Positions 31,242 to 41,300 of a DNA stretch of 64,000 bases are shown here, piece by piece. This DNA is from Bacilli bacterium. Its GTDB lineage: Bacteria > Bacillota > Bacilli > RF39 > UBA660. Location: positions 48,864-112,863 of the forward strand of contig JAFXUK010000023.1 of NCBI GenBank assembly GCA_017525015.1. Reading direction: 5' to 3'. A program made the translations under genes and the position numbers. The notes beneath the pieces are model-generated. The model was not told the origin of the DNA, ran no database searches, and saw only the letters and a program-made list of their open reading frames with translations. Numbering within the stretch: the first letter of the stretch is position 1; every line of letters starts with the position of its first letter.

Positions 31242-34200
31242 ATGAAAAAAGTACTTCATATTGGTATAGATGTTGGATCTACAACTGTTAAAATGGTTGT
31301 TATGGATAAAGACTATCAAGTTTTATATAGCGAATATCGTCGCCATTTTTCTGATACCAAAAAAACCATAACTGATTTATTTGATGAAGTATTAACAAAA
31401 TTTAATGATAATAAATTTACAATAACTATGACTGGTAGTGGAGCAATAGCATTAGCTAGTTTTTTAAATGTAAAATTTGTTCAAGAAGTTATTGCTTGTA
31501 AAAATGCTATAACTAAATATGCTCCTCAAACCGATGTTGCTATTGAATTAGGTGGCGAAGATGCTAAGATTATCTACTTTGATCAAACTATTGAACAGAG
31601 AATGAATGGTTCTTGTGCTGGTGGAACCGGTGCATTCTTAGACCAAATGGCCGTTTTATTAAATACAACAACTGAAGGTTTAAATGACCTAGCTAAAAAT
31701 GGAACTCAAATATATCCAATTGCTTCTCGTTGTGGAGTATTTGCCAAAACCGATATTCAACCATTATTAAATGAAGGAGCTAAAAAAGAAGATGTAGCTT
31801 TATCTATAATGCAAGCTGTAGTTAACCAAACTATCAGTGGTTTAGCTTGTGGTAAACCAATTAAAGGTAATGTTATCTTCTTAGGTGGACCTCTTAATTA
31901 TTTAAATATGCTAGAAGATCGTTTTGTTAAAACTCTTAATCTAAAACCAGAAGAAATAATAAGACCAGAAGATGCTCGTTTATTTGTTTGTATAGGAGCA
32001 ATTTTAGATAAAGATAAACAAGATACATATGAGTTAGGTGAAATAAAAGATTTATTAATAAAACTACAGAGTTTTAAAGAAACTGAATCTAATAATTTAC
32101 CAGCTTTATTTAAAAACGAAAAAGATTATCAAAAGTTCTTAAAAAGACATAATAAAGCATCTGTTGTAAAAAAAGATTTAAGTAAATATAAAGGAGATAT
32201 CTTTGTTGGTATTGATGCTGGTTCAACAACTGCTAAATTAGTAGCTATCGATACAGAAGGAAACTTACTTTATGAAGACTATCGTTCTAATAAAGGAACA
32301 CCAGTTGATACTGTTAAAGATATGATTCTCAAATTATATGAAGAATTACCTAATGAAACCGTAATTCGTTCTAGTGGATCAACTGGCTATGGTGAAGCTT
32401 TAATTAAAACGGCTTTCAATTTAGATATATCAGAAATTGAAACAATGGCTCACTTTGAAGCAGCTAACTTCTTTTTACCTGGAGTAGAATCAATCATTGA
32501 TATTGGTGGTCAAGATATGAAATATATCAAGATTAAAAATGGTGCAGTTGATTCTATCATGTTAAATGAAGCATGTTCATCAGGTTGTGGTTCATTTATA
32601 GAAACCTTAGCTAAATCTCTAAATATGTCTGTTGAAGAATTTGTTGATTTAGCTTGTAAATCTAAAGCACCAATTGATTTAGGATCACGTTGTACAGTAT
32701 TCATGAATTCTAAAATAAAACAAACGCAAAAAGAGGGTAGACCACTTGGAGATATCTTTGCTGGTTTATCATATTCCGTAATTCGTAATGCTATTCAAAA
32801 AGTTATGAAAATCCGTGATGTTGAATCATTAGGAGAAAAAATAGTTGTTCAAGGTGGAACATTCTATAATGATGCTGTCCTTCGTGCTTTTGAAATAATT
32901 ACTGGTAAAGAAGTAATAAGACCTAACATAGCAGGACTTATGGGAGCATATGGTGTAGCTTTAATAGCTTTAAATAACTTTAAAGAATATGAAGATCAAG
33001 ATGTTATTAGTTCTATGCTAACTAAAGACGAAATCAATAATTTGCAAATAAAAACAATGCACTCACGTTGCCAAGGTTGTGAAAACCATTGTGCTTTAAC
33101 TATAAATATGTTTAATAAAAAATCATTTATTTCTGGAAACCGTTGTGAAAGAGGTAGTGGAAACAATGGTAGTACAAATAACTTACCAAATATGTATAGT
33201 TGGAAATATGATCGTTTATTTGATTACAAACCTCTAGAAGAAGCACCACGTGGAGAAATAGGAATACCTCGTGTCTTAAATATGTATGAAGATTATCCAC
33301 TATGGTTTACTATCTTCACAAAATTAGGATTCAAAGTTGTTCTATCAGATCATTCTAATAGAAGAATATATGAAGCAGGTATCGAATCAATGCCTTCTGA
33401 ATCAGTTTGTTATCCAGCTAAACTAGTTCATGGACATATAATTAACTTAATTAAAAAAGGTGTTAAAACTATTTTCTATCCATGTATAATGTTTGAAAAT
33501 AGAGAATTTAAAAATGCTGATAATAATTATAATTGTCCAATTGTTCAAAGTTATAGTGAAGCTATTCGTTTAAATGTCGATGATTTAGAAGAAGAACATA
33601 TTAAGTTTATAAATCCATTCTTACCTTTAGATGAAAAAGCTTTATTAAAAAGATTCTTAGAAATTGATGACTTTAAAGAATATCATTTTACAACTAGAGA
33701 ATTAAAAGCTGCTATCAAAGCTGGTTTCAAAGAACAACAAAAGTTTAAAGAAGACGTTCGTTCTAAAGGAGAAGAATTCTTAGAATATATTGAAAAGCAT
33801 GGTGAAAAAGCTATCGTCTTAGCAGGAAGACCATATCACTTAGACAAAGAAGTCAATCATGGTATTGATACTATGATTAATAGTTTAGGCCTAGCCGTCT
33901 TAACTGAAGATGGAATTTGTCATTTAAGCCAAATAACATCTAAACTAAGAGTAGTAGATCAATGGGCTTACCATTCAAGAGTTTATAATGCTGCCGATGT
34001 AGTATCTCGTTATCCAAATTTAGAATTAGTTGAATTAAACTCATTCGGTTGTGGACTAGATGCAATCATTACCGATCAAGCAGAAGAAATCTTAAAGAAA
34101 AATGGTAAATTATATACAACTATTAAAATAGATGAAATAAACAACTTAGGTGCTGCTAAAATAAGAATTCGTTCATTAATAGCATCTATGAATAAACATA

Positions 34201-35474
34201 TTCGTGAGCAAGAATATGAAACATATACATATACAAAAAATTATTTCAAAGAAACAGATAAAAAACATACTATTTTATTTCCAGATATGACACCACATCA
34301 TATGCCTTTATTTGAATCAGTTTTAAATAGTGAAGGCTATCATGCTGTATACTTAAAAGAAACAACTGATGATATGGTTGAAACTGGCTTAAAATATGTA
34401 AATAATGATGCTTGTTATCCAGCAATTATTGTTATTGGTCAGTTAATTCATGCATTACAAAGTGGAAAATATGACTTAGATAATACTAGTGTAATTATTA
34501 CTCAAACTGGTGGTGGCTGTCGTGCTACTAACTATATTGGTTTAATCAGAAAAGGATTACGTGATGCTGGTCTAGAAAAAATATCAATTATTTCTTTCAA
34601 TACTAGTGGTTTAGAAAAAGAACAAGCATTTAAAATAACATTGTCATTAGCTAATAAAGCATTACAAGCTGCTATCTATGGTGATCTCTTAATGAAACTT
34701 TTATATGCAACTAGACCTTATGAAGTTAAAAAAGGTGAAGCCGAAGAAGTATATGCTAAGTGGGAAGAAAAATGTTACCAAGCTGTTAAAAAAGGTAATT
34801 TCAAAGAATTTAAAAATAATATTCATAATATAGTTAAAGACTTTAAGAAGATTAAAGTTGAATTAGTACCTAAACCTAAAGTAGGTATCGTTGGAGAAAT
34901 CTTAGTAAAATATCATTTCTTTGCTAATGATAATCTAGTAGAAAAATTAGAAAAAGAAGGAGCTGAAGTAACTGCTCCAGATCTAATGGGCTTTGTTAAA
35001 TATTGTGCCTATAATGCTACTGTTAAAGAAAAAATTCTTAAAAAAGGATCACTTGCTTCATTCTTTAATAGAAGAGCGTTAGACTTAATGAATATTTACG
35101 AAAGACAAGTTAGAAAAGAATTAACCGGTACTAGATTTAGAATGCCAACTGATATTTATGAATTAGCAGAAAACGTTAAACCAGTTTTATCTACTGGTAA
35201 CCAAACTGGAGAAGGTTGGTTCCTAACAGGTGAAATGATTGAATTAATGAAAGATGATATAAAAAATATTGTTTGTGTTCAACCATTTGCTTGTTTACCA
35301 AACCATATCGTTGGTAAAGCTGTTATTAAACAAATTAGAAAACTATATCCAGATTCTAATATAACAGCAATCGATTACGATCCAGGAGCATCTCATACTA
35401 ATCAAATCAACAGAATTAAACTAATGCTTACGGTTGCTAAAGATAATATGAAAAAAGATAAGGAAGATGAATAA
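31242..35474 (+). CDS. Fused acyl-CoA dehydratase activase-like protein (double BcrAD ATPase, DUF2229, HgdB-like)
   Basis: 1410 aa. There are two ASKHA-type BadF/BcrA ATPase domains in tandem: GIDVGSTTVK, GGEDAKII and NGSCAGGTGAF in the first 270 residues, then GIDAGSTTAK, GGQDMKYI and NEACSSGCGSF at about 325-590. Each has the Cys that binds the bridging [4Fe-4S] cluster of such activases. Next comes a Cys cluster (SRCQGCENHC, GNRCERG), a DUF2229 region (GIPRVLNMYEDYPLW, SESVCYPAKLVHGH) and a C-terminal HgdB/2-hydroxyacyl dehydratase-like part (NNDACYPA, TQTGGGCRATNY). Known activases drive single electrons by ATP into 2-hydroxyacyl-CoA dehydratases. These long fused forms are common in anaerobes, but their reaction is not known. 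Start ATG 31242. Confidence 0.85.
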   Translation: MKKVLHIGIDVGSTTVKMVVMDKDYQVLYSEYRRHFSDTKKTITDLFDEVLTKFNDNKFTITMTGSGAIALASFLNVKFVQEVIACKNAITKYAPQTDVAIELGGEDAKIIYFDQTIEQRMNGSCAGGTGAFLDQMAVLLNTTTEGLNDLAKNGTQIYPIASRCGVFAKTDIQPLLNEGAKKEDVALSIMQAVVNQTISGLACGKPIKGNVIFLGGPLNYLNMLEDRFVKTLNLKPEEIIRPEDARLFVCIGAILDKDKQDTYELGEIKDLLIKLQSFKETESNNLPALFKNEKDYQKFLKRHNKASVVKKDLSKYKGDIFVGIDAGSTTAKLVAIDTEGNLLYEDYRSNKGTPVDTVKDMILKLYEELPNETVIRSSGSTGYGEALIKTAFNLDISEIETMAHFEAANFFLPGVESIIDIGGQDMKYIKIKNGAVDSIMLNEACSSGCGSFIETLAKSLNMSVEEFVDLACKSKAPIDLGSRCTVFMNSKIKQTQKEGRPLGDIFAGLSYSVIRNAIQKVMKIRDVESLGEKIVVQGGTFYNDAVLRAFEIITGKEVIRPNIAGLMGAYGVALIALNNFKEYEDQDVISSMLTKDEINNLQIKTMHSRCQGCENHCALTINMFNKKSFISGNRCERGSGNNGSTNNLPNMYSWKYDRLFDYKPLEEAPRGEIGIPRVLNMYEDYPLWFTIFTKLGFKVVLSDHSNRRIYEAGIESMPSESVCYPAKLVHGHIINLIKKGVKTIFYPCIMFENREFKNADNNYNCPIVQSYSEAIRLNVDDLEEEHIKFINPFLPLDEKALLKRFLEIDDFKEYHFTTRELKAAIKAGFKEQQKFKEDVRSKGEEFLEYIEKHGEKAIVLAGRPYHLDKEVNHGIDTMINSLGLAVLTEDGICHLSQITSKLRVVDQWAYHSRVYNAADVVSRYPNLELVELNSFGCGLDAIITDQAEEILKKNGKLYTTIKIDEINNLGAAKIRIRSLIASMNKHIREQEYETYTYTKNYFKETDKKHTILFPDMTPHHMPLFESVLNSEGYHAVYLKETTDDMVETGLKYVNNDACYPAIIVIGQLIHALQSGKYDLDNTSVIITQTGGGCRATNYIGLIRKGLRDAGLEKISIISFNTSGLEKEQAFKITLSLANKALQAAIYGDLLMKLLYATRPYEVKKGEAEEVYAKWEEKCYQAVKKGNFKEFKNNIHNIVKDFKKIKVELVPKPKVGIVGEILVKYHFFANDNLVEKLEKEGAEVTAPDLMGFVKYCAYNATVKEKILKKGSLASFFNRRALDLMNIYERQVRKELTGTRFRMPTDIYELAENVKPVLSTGNQTGEGWFLTGEMIELMKDDIKNIVCVQPFACLPNHIVGKAVIKQIRKLYPDSNITAIDYDPGASHTNQINRIKLMLTVAKDNMKKDKEDE

Positions 35475-35488
35475 TCTTCCTTTTTTTT
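35460..35488 (+). terminator. Terminator after the activase gene
   Basis: 9-bp stem AAGGAAGAT / ATCTTCCTT, five-base loop, eight T. Confidence 0.87.
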
Positions 35489-35510
35489 GTTTTATTTATT
35501 TGATATAATA

Positions 35511-35519
35511 ATTACATAA
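35511..35519 (+). promoter_or_regulatory. Extended -10 promoter of the 636-aa unknown gene
   Basis: TGATATAAT, 16 bases before the start codon. Confidence 0.65.
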
Positions 35520-35535
35520 TAAGAAGGTGTCTAAA

Positions 35536-37446
35536 ATGAGTATAAAAAATATAGTTCAACTAAATAAATATACTTTTGCCGAAAAAGGAACCCCTGATAA
35601 AATATATTATTATATTGAAGCGGCAATGTTTGAAAAAGAAATAAAGAAAAACTCATTAAAAGTAGTATTTGAAATAACTAAAGAAAAAATAGAAAAATTA
35701 TATGATATGCATATTCTTTTAGTAAATAAAAGAAAAGAAACTGTATATCGTTCTTATAGTGTCTTCTTAAAAGAAATAGATGAATATAACTATGCTATTT
35801 TAAATGGTCGTAATGAAATAACTCATGCTGAAATAATGCCAAAGAATACAATTAATTTCAATACTCTAGACTACGCTTCTTTTAAAAAATTATTAGCAAC
35901 TGAAGAAGAATTTACTAATATGATTCCTGAATTAACAGCAGCTTTAAAAGATTATCAAGAAGAAATTCAAGATGAAAAAGAAGTAGCTGAAACAATTGAT
36001 ATTTCTAATCCAAATAACTATTATCATAATGTAGTAGGTAATGCAGTTATTACTTTTGAAGAATTAGTTGCTAACGAAAAAGAACAAGATATTACTGAAA
36101 AATTATTAAATCAAGCTAAAAAGAATTTTGAAGTAATTTTAAATAATGACTATGATCAAAAATTAGCTTTAATAAATTTACTAGCATATAACATTAGTAA
36201 ATCTAAGAGCTATACTCTAAGACCAAAAGATATTCTAAAAGAAGCTGATTTAAAACTTGATACAAACAAAGAAGAATTATCTTTACAAGAATTAAGAGAA
36301 ACTTTAAATAGCTTTATTAAAGATGAAGACCCAAGTGGTAATATCATAAGTGAAAGAATTCATTATATTCTAGAATCAAAACCAAGATTAAAAACAATTA
36401 CTAAATTTGTTAAAGTAATTTTTATAGATAATGATTATCAAGATAAAAAGAGAAGAGTAAGAGCTATTAGCGAAATAATGTTAAAAGACTTACTTATTAA
36501 TTCTTTAGTCGAAGAAACATATCTTCCATTACCTCGTAATGAAGTATTACTATATCATTTAAAAGATGAAGAAACGGTCGATTTCTTATGTGTTATAAGT
36601 TTAGATTTATTATATGATTTATTAAATACAATAAAACTAAATGCTATTCCTGAAAATCAAAAAGCTATGGAAATGTATAAAGGTATTAATAATGTTTACT
36701 TAAATAAAAAAATATCTAAAGAATTATACATCACTATTAATGTTAATATAATTGCTATGATGTATCTATATTACCTAAGAAATATTAATCCTAAAACATT
36801 ATTATTTAATAAAGGTGAATACATAATTGATTTAGCTTATTACAAAGGTGAATATGATATTAAAATCATTAACAAAAATACTAAAAAGATATTTGGTAAA
36901 TTAATAAAACTAAATGAAAAAGCTAACACTGATATCAAAGAAGCTTTAGAGAAAAACGAAAAGTTATTTGTTGATTATATCAATAATTTAATATATATCA
37001 ATATTCGTAATTCAATCTATAATCAATCATTATTAATTGATATCAAAGACATATCTCATAAAGGAATTAAATTCATTTTAAAAAGACCAACTAAAGAAAA
37101 TGCCTTTGAATGTAACTTCCCAATTGAGACAATTATTTCAATATTAATTAGTCCAAATAAACCAAGAAGTGTTTCTACTAAAGACGAAGAAGTAGAGGAA
37201 GAAGACAGTAAATACATTTATAACATTCCAATACCTGATTATGAATATATAGTTCGTAAAGCTGACACTATTAATAAAATAATGAATAACACACCTCTTA
37301 ATAATAAAGAGTATATTGAAATATCTAAATTATATGAGAAGTTTAAAGAAGCAAAAGATGATAATAAAAAGTCAGAAATACTTCTTAAGTTAGCCGAACT
37401 ATTTAAAATTGAAATAACTGACATAAAAAAAGATGAAGTAGAATAA
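35536..37446 (+). CDS. Large cytosolic protein of unknown function
   Basis: 636 aa, no signal peptide and no clear membrane helix, rich in Lys, Glu, Ile and Asn. The first 130 residues look beta-rich (KYTFAEKG, DKIYYYIEAAMF, LKVVFEITKE) and most of the rest helical. A Glu-rich linker (DEEVEEED) lies near residues 553-560. No catalytic motif or known domain was recognised. Start ATG 35536 fits AAGGTG upstream; the GTG at 35527 overlaps that site. Located between the activase and rubrerythrin genes, each with its own promoter. Confidence 0.55.
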   Translation: MSIKNIVQLNKYTFAEKGTPDKIYYYIEAAMFEKEIKKNSLKVVFEITKEKIEKLYDMHILLVNKRKETVYRSYSVFLKEIDEYNYAILNGRNEITHAEIMPKNTINFNTLDYASFKKLLATEEEFTNMIPELTAALKDYQEEIQDEKEVAETIDISNPNNYYHNVVGNAVITFEELVANEKEQDITEKLLNQAKKNFEVILNNDYDQKLALINLLAYNISKSKSYTLRPKDILKEADLKLDTNKEELSLQELRETLNSFIKDEDPSGNIISERIHYILESKPRLKTITKFVKVIFIDNDYQDKKRRVRAISEIMLKDLLINSLVEETYLPLPRNEVLLYHLKDEETVDFLCVISLDLLYDLLNTIKLNAIPENQKAMEMYKGINNVYLNKKISKELYITINVNIIAMMYLYYLRNINPKTLLFNKGEYIIDLAYYKGEYDIKIINKNTKKIFGKLIKLNEKANTDIKEALEKNEKLFVDYINNLIYINIRNSIYNQSLLIDIKDISHKGIKFILKRPTKENAFECNFPIETIISILISPNKPRSVSTKDEEVEEEDSKYIYNIPIPDYEYIVRKADTINKIMNNTPLNNKEYIEISKLYEKFKEAKDDNKKSEILLKLAELFKIEITDIKKDEVE

Positions 37447-37451
37447 AAGTA

Positions 37452-37460
37452 TGTTATAAT
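37452..37460 (+). promoter_or_regulatory. Extended -10 promoter of rubrerythrin
   Basis: TGTTATAAT, 30 bases before the start codon. No PerR box is obvious. Confidence 0.65.
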
Positions 37461-37490
37461 ATTTAAAGAAATATTTAAAGGAGAGATATT

Positions 37491-38030
37491 ATGGAACTTA
37501 AAGGATCTAAAACTGAACAAAACTTAATGACAGCATTTGCTGGTGAATCACAAGCTAGAAACAAATATACATATTTTGCTTCTAAAGCTAAAAAAGATGG
37601 CTATGAACAAATAGCAGCTATCTTTGAAGAAACTGCTAATAATGAAAAAGAACATGCTAAAATGTGGTTCAAAGAATTAAATGGTGGAGATGTTCCTTCA
37701 ACAGTTGAAAACTTAAAAGCAGCTGCAGATGGTGAAAACTACGAATGGACTGACATGTATGCTGAATTTGCTAAAGTTGCTGAAGAAGAAGGATTCAAAG
37801 CAATCGCTGCTAAATTTAGAGCTGTTGGTGAAATAGAAAAACATCATGAAGAAAGATATAGAAAACTACTAAAGAATATTGATGATGAAGTAGTATTTAG
37901 TAAAGACGAAGAATGCATTTGGATTTGTCGTAACTGTGGTCATATAGTAATTGGTAAAAAAGCTCCAGCTGTATGTCCTGTATGTGCACATCCACAAAGT
38001 TACTTCGAACTTAAAGCTGAAAATTATTAG
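37491..38030 (+). CDS. rbr: Rubrerythrin
   Basis: Cytosolic NADH-linked peroxide reductase of anaerobes. 179 aa: the four-helix di-iron domain has Glu in [33 protein letters not shown] and [10 protein letters not shown]. The C-terminal rubredoxin domain has ICRNCGH and AVCPVCAH with all four Cys for Fe(SCys)4. Strong AAAGGAG site. Its presence indicates an anaerobic or microaerobic cell defending against H2O2. Confidence 0.96.
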   Translation: MELKGSKTEQNLMTAFAGESQARNKYTYFASKAKKDGYEQIAAIFEETANNEKEHAKMWFKELNGGDVPSTVENLKAAADGENYEWTDMYAEFAKVAEEEGFKAIAAKFRAVGEIEKHHEERYRKLLKNIDDEVVFSKDEECIWICRNCGHIVIGKKAPAVCPVCAHPQSYFELKAENY

Positions 38031-38034
38031 AAAG

Positions 38035-38058
38035 AAGACTCAAATGAGTCTTTTTTTA
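38035..38058 (+). terminator. Terminator after rubrerythrin
   Basis: 7-bp stem AAGACTC / GAGTCTT, AAAT loop, seven T. Confidence 0.83.
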
Positions 38059-38070
38059 TTGCTGAAATTA

Positions 38071-38083
38071 TGACAAGATGTCA
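38071..38083. promoter_or_regulatory. Palindrome in the giant-gene upstream region
   Basis: TGACA-AGA-TGTCA, a perfect 5-3-5 inverted repeat about 95 bases upstream of the -35 of the giant surface protein gene. Operator-like; no protein is assigned. Confidence 0.4.
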
Positions 38084-38096
38084 ATAAAAGCAAAAA

Positions 38097-38125
38097 TTTA
38101 ATTATGGTCTTTTTAATTTAAAAAA
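38097..38125 (+). repeat. Direct repeat, copy 1, upstream of the giant gene
   Basis: 29 bases (core TCTTTTTAATT followed by an A run) that match 38310-38338 at 26 of 29 positions. Confidence 0.7.
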
Positions 38126-38136
38126 AACAAAAAAAT

Positions 38137-38278
38137 AGAATAAAAAGCATAAAAAAGCCATTTTTCTACCATTTTTATTGACAAAAGTTGAAAAATGAAT
38201 AGAATAAAGACCACAGGCATATTATGGCAGGTAGAGAATAAAAAAGGGTAAAATATTTGGTTAAAGAATAAAAAGGGG
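38137..38278 (+). repeat. Four copies of AGAATAAA in the giant-gene leader region
   Basis: AGAATAAA occurs at 38137, 38201, 38235 and 38265, followed by AAG, GACC, AAAGGG and AAGGGG. Three of four continue with A/G-rich tails. The second forms the -10 region. Regularity is limited in AT-rich DNA, but the longer shared 3' tails are notable. Confidence 0.5.
38178..38205 (+). promoter_or_regulatory. Sigma-A promoter of the giant surface protein gene
   Basis: Consensus TTGACA (38178-38183), 16-base spacer, TAGAAT (38200-38205). Transcription would begin near 38212, giving a leader of about 145 bases. The -10 context GAATAGAATAA is the same as at 48958. Confidence 0.7.
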
Positions 38279-38327
38279 CAGAAATTAGAATTAGATAATA
38301 GATCTAAGTTTTAATTCTGCTCTTTTT
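38271..38327 (+). promoter_or_regulatory. Long 5'-leader hairpin before the giant gene
   Basis: Bases 38271-38294 can pair with 38304-38327 in a stem of about 23 bp with G-U pairs and two single-base bulges. The core is GCAGAA / TTCTGC, with TTAG / CTAA next to the loop 38295-38303. It ends 15 bases before the ribosome site. A stem this long in an mRNA leader suggests RNA stability or translational control. Confidence 0.65.
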
Positions 38328-38338
38328 AATTCAAAAAA
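38310..38338 (+). repeat. Direct repeat, copy 2, upstream of the giant gene
   Basis: Second copy of the 29-base element at 38097-38125; here it supplies the right arm of the leader hairpin. Confidence 0.7.
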
Positions 38339-38356
38339 TTCGAGGGGGGATTTTTA

Positions 38357-41300
38357 ATGAAAAAAAGAAAAACCAAATACAACTTACTTTTCTATTCAAT
38401 GATTGTATTGAGTATTTTTTCAGTTGGAATACTTTCAACATTATTATTGAGTCCAAATGTAAGAAATAGTGTTTTAAGTAAGCTTAAAAACACACAAGAC
38501 AAGAATAGTAATGGAACACCATTACGTTCAAAAGTGTTGAGAGATAACGGAGATGGAACCTATACGTTATCTTTAGACGTAACAGGAGATTCTGAAAAGA
38601 TAACTCCAAAGGTAAACGTTATAGTTATCGTTGACCGCTCAGGTAGTATGGGAGAAAGCTCAGGAACTGGTGCCTATGTAGCTGCAAATGATACGAGTGA
38701 TAATAGGTTCGGACTAGTTAATGGACAATATATACGTTTAACTAGAGAAGGTACTAACAATTATAACAGAACATATTGGTACACAAACTCTGCAGGAGAA
38801 CGAGTTCAATATACTGGACAACGTTATCAATATGATTCATCTGCTACACGTTTAGAGGCAACTAAAGCAGCAGTAAATAAACTAGCTAATAAATTGTTAG
38901 GCTATAACGGTAATGGTAATCCTGATGATACAGTTGAGATGTCTTTAATATCATTCTCAGGTCCAAATCAACCAACACCACAAATTCAAACAAATGTAAG
39001 AAAGACAAATACATTTACTACATATGAAACAGCCGTTAATGGATTAGGCGCTCAAGGTGGAACAAACTGGGAGATAGCACTTCAAACTGCTAATGGAATC
39101 GATTTTGAAGATGATGATCCTACATTTGTAATCTTCTTCACTGATGGAGCACCTACAAGGTATGGTACTAATTTAGGTACAGGACAAGAAAGAGAACCAA
39201 ATATGAAAGAGTCATATGATGCTGCAACTGACGATGCTGCCACTTTAGCTCAAAATGTGGGAGTTAATAATTTCTATACAATATTTGCTTATGGTACTAC
39301 AACCGGATCAAATTATTTAAGAGATTTAACTGCAGCAGCAGGCGCACCAGCAACAAATAATTATTCTGCATCAAGTACAGCAGAACTAGAAGCTGCATTC
39401 GATGAGATATTGTCAAAAATCGAACAAGCAGGATTTGCTGATGTATCAATTAATGACGGAACAACAGCCGCTGTACAAGCTTCATCTGGAAGCGTAAGCG
39501 GTGGATTACTAGAAGTAGATAAAAACTTCAAGTACTACTTGTCATTCCCATTAAAAGAAAATGGTCAAAGTGATATCCCTGAAATTACTAATATTACATT
39601 AGTTTCTAATGATCAATATAAATTGACTGATGCAAATGGAAATGAATATACAGTAACAAGAGTACCTGCATACGAACAAGATACAAAAACAGGCAGAGAA
39701 ACAGATGTTGTTTTAGAAAATGTATTTAAATTTGAATGGGTAGATGCACAAAACCCATTACATAAAACAACGCCACCTGAAGCTACATTTGATGAAAACC
39801 CAACTATTAAAAATGAACATAATGAAGATGTTCCAAATCCAAATTATGGAGCAGTTGATTGGGATTTATCAAGTTTAGATGTATTAAAAAACAATGTAAC
39901 TTATACAGTATCTTTTGATTGTTATCCAAGCCAAGTTACATTAGACATAATTGCCGATATAAAGAATGATCCAAGCTCATATGAAGATTTGGATGATACT
40001 GTTAAACAATATTTAGATTCAAATGGTAATTTAAAAACTAATACAGGAGCTACTTTAAAATATGATGATACACGTACTACAGCTGATGAAAGTAAAGTAC
40101 CTATTGATTTTAATGATGTAACACCTGTTGAAACTAAAACAGTAGAAGCTTTATCAGTAGCAAAAGAGTGGGATGGAGGAAATCCAGATCCTAAAATTAC
40201 TTTATATGTTGATAGAGATAATGATCTTAAGAAGTATTATACAGAATTATCTAGTCCAACATATAAAGGTAGTGTTAATGCCTCTATTGGTATTATGAAA
40301 TATGACACTGAAGGAAATGTTACAGTATTAACACCAGGACATGATTATAAGTTCTCAGAAGATAATGAATTATCACATATTTGGGATTTTACTACTCCAA
40401 CAATTCACCCAATGATGATTAATGGAAAAGTTTATACATTGTTACAAGTACCAGAAGGTTCAGTTACAATGACAAAAGATCATGAAATTCAAGGTGATAA
40501 TGAATATTTCAGATTAACACTAAAAAACGGAAACACTACAACAACTAAAATTTATGTAGTTGGTAGTGAAGATGCAGTATTAACTGCTAAAAACGTTAAG
40601 AGAAGTCACTTAGACTTTAATAAAGTAGTAGTTGGTAAGGATGCAGCGAATGCTAATCCTGAAGATTTATTTACATTTGATGCTACTATCACAACAAAGA
40701 CAGGAACAGATTTCTGGTTCTCAATTTGGAATGGTAGTGGATATGTTGTAAATACTACAGATAAACAATATATAACAAACGCTACTCAAGAAGTAATTGT
40801 CGTTGATACAAAAGATACTGCAAACATCCAAAATTGGAACAAAACAGATAGTGAAATTACTTATAAAGAAAGAAATGCCATAACTGGCCAATTCGAAGAT
40901 AAGAAGATATCATCTTATGTTTCATGTACAGAAGTATCTGAAGGTAAATATAGTATCATAACAGGATTCTATTATGCACCAAGTGGAACACATGTAACTT
41001 ACCAAATTCAAAGAGATTGGAATGTAAGATTCACATATGTACCAACAGGTTCAACATATACAATTAAAGAATTAGTAGATGACGAACATTTAGATGAAGC
41101 ATATAGATTCATTGATATTACAGGAGTAGGAACACAAGACAATAGACAAGTAACAGGAAGTCAAGTTTCTGGTACATTGAAAGAAGCAAGTACTACTTAC
41201 AAAGAAACATTCAAAAATGAATATCTATTAACACACGTAGATGTTGAAAAAGTTTGGGACGATGCAGATAACCAAGATGGTAAACGTCCAGACTCAGTAA

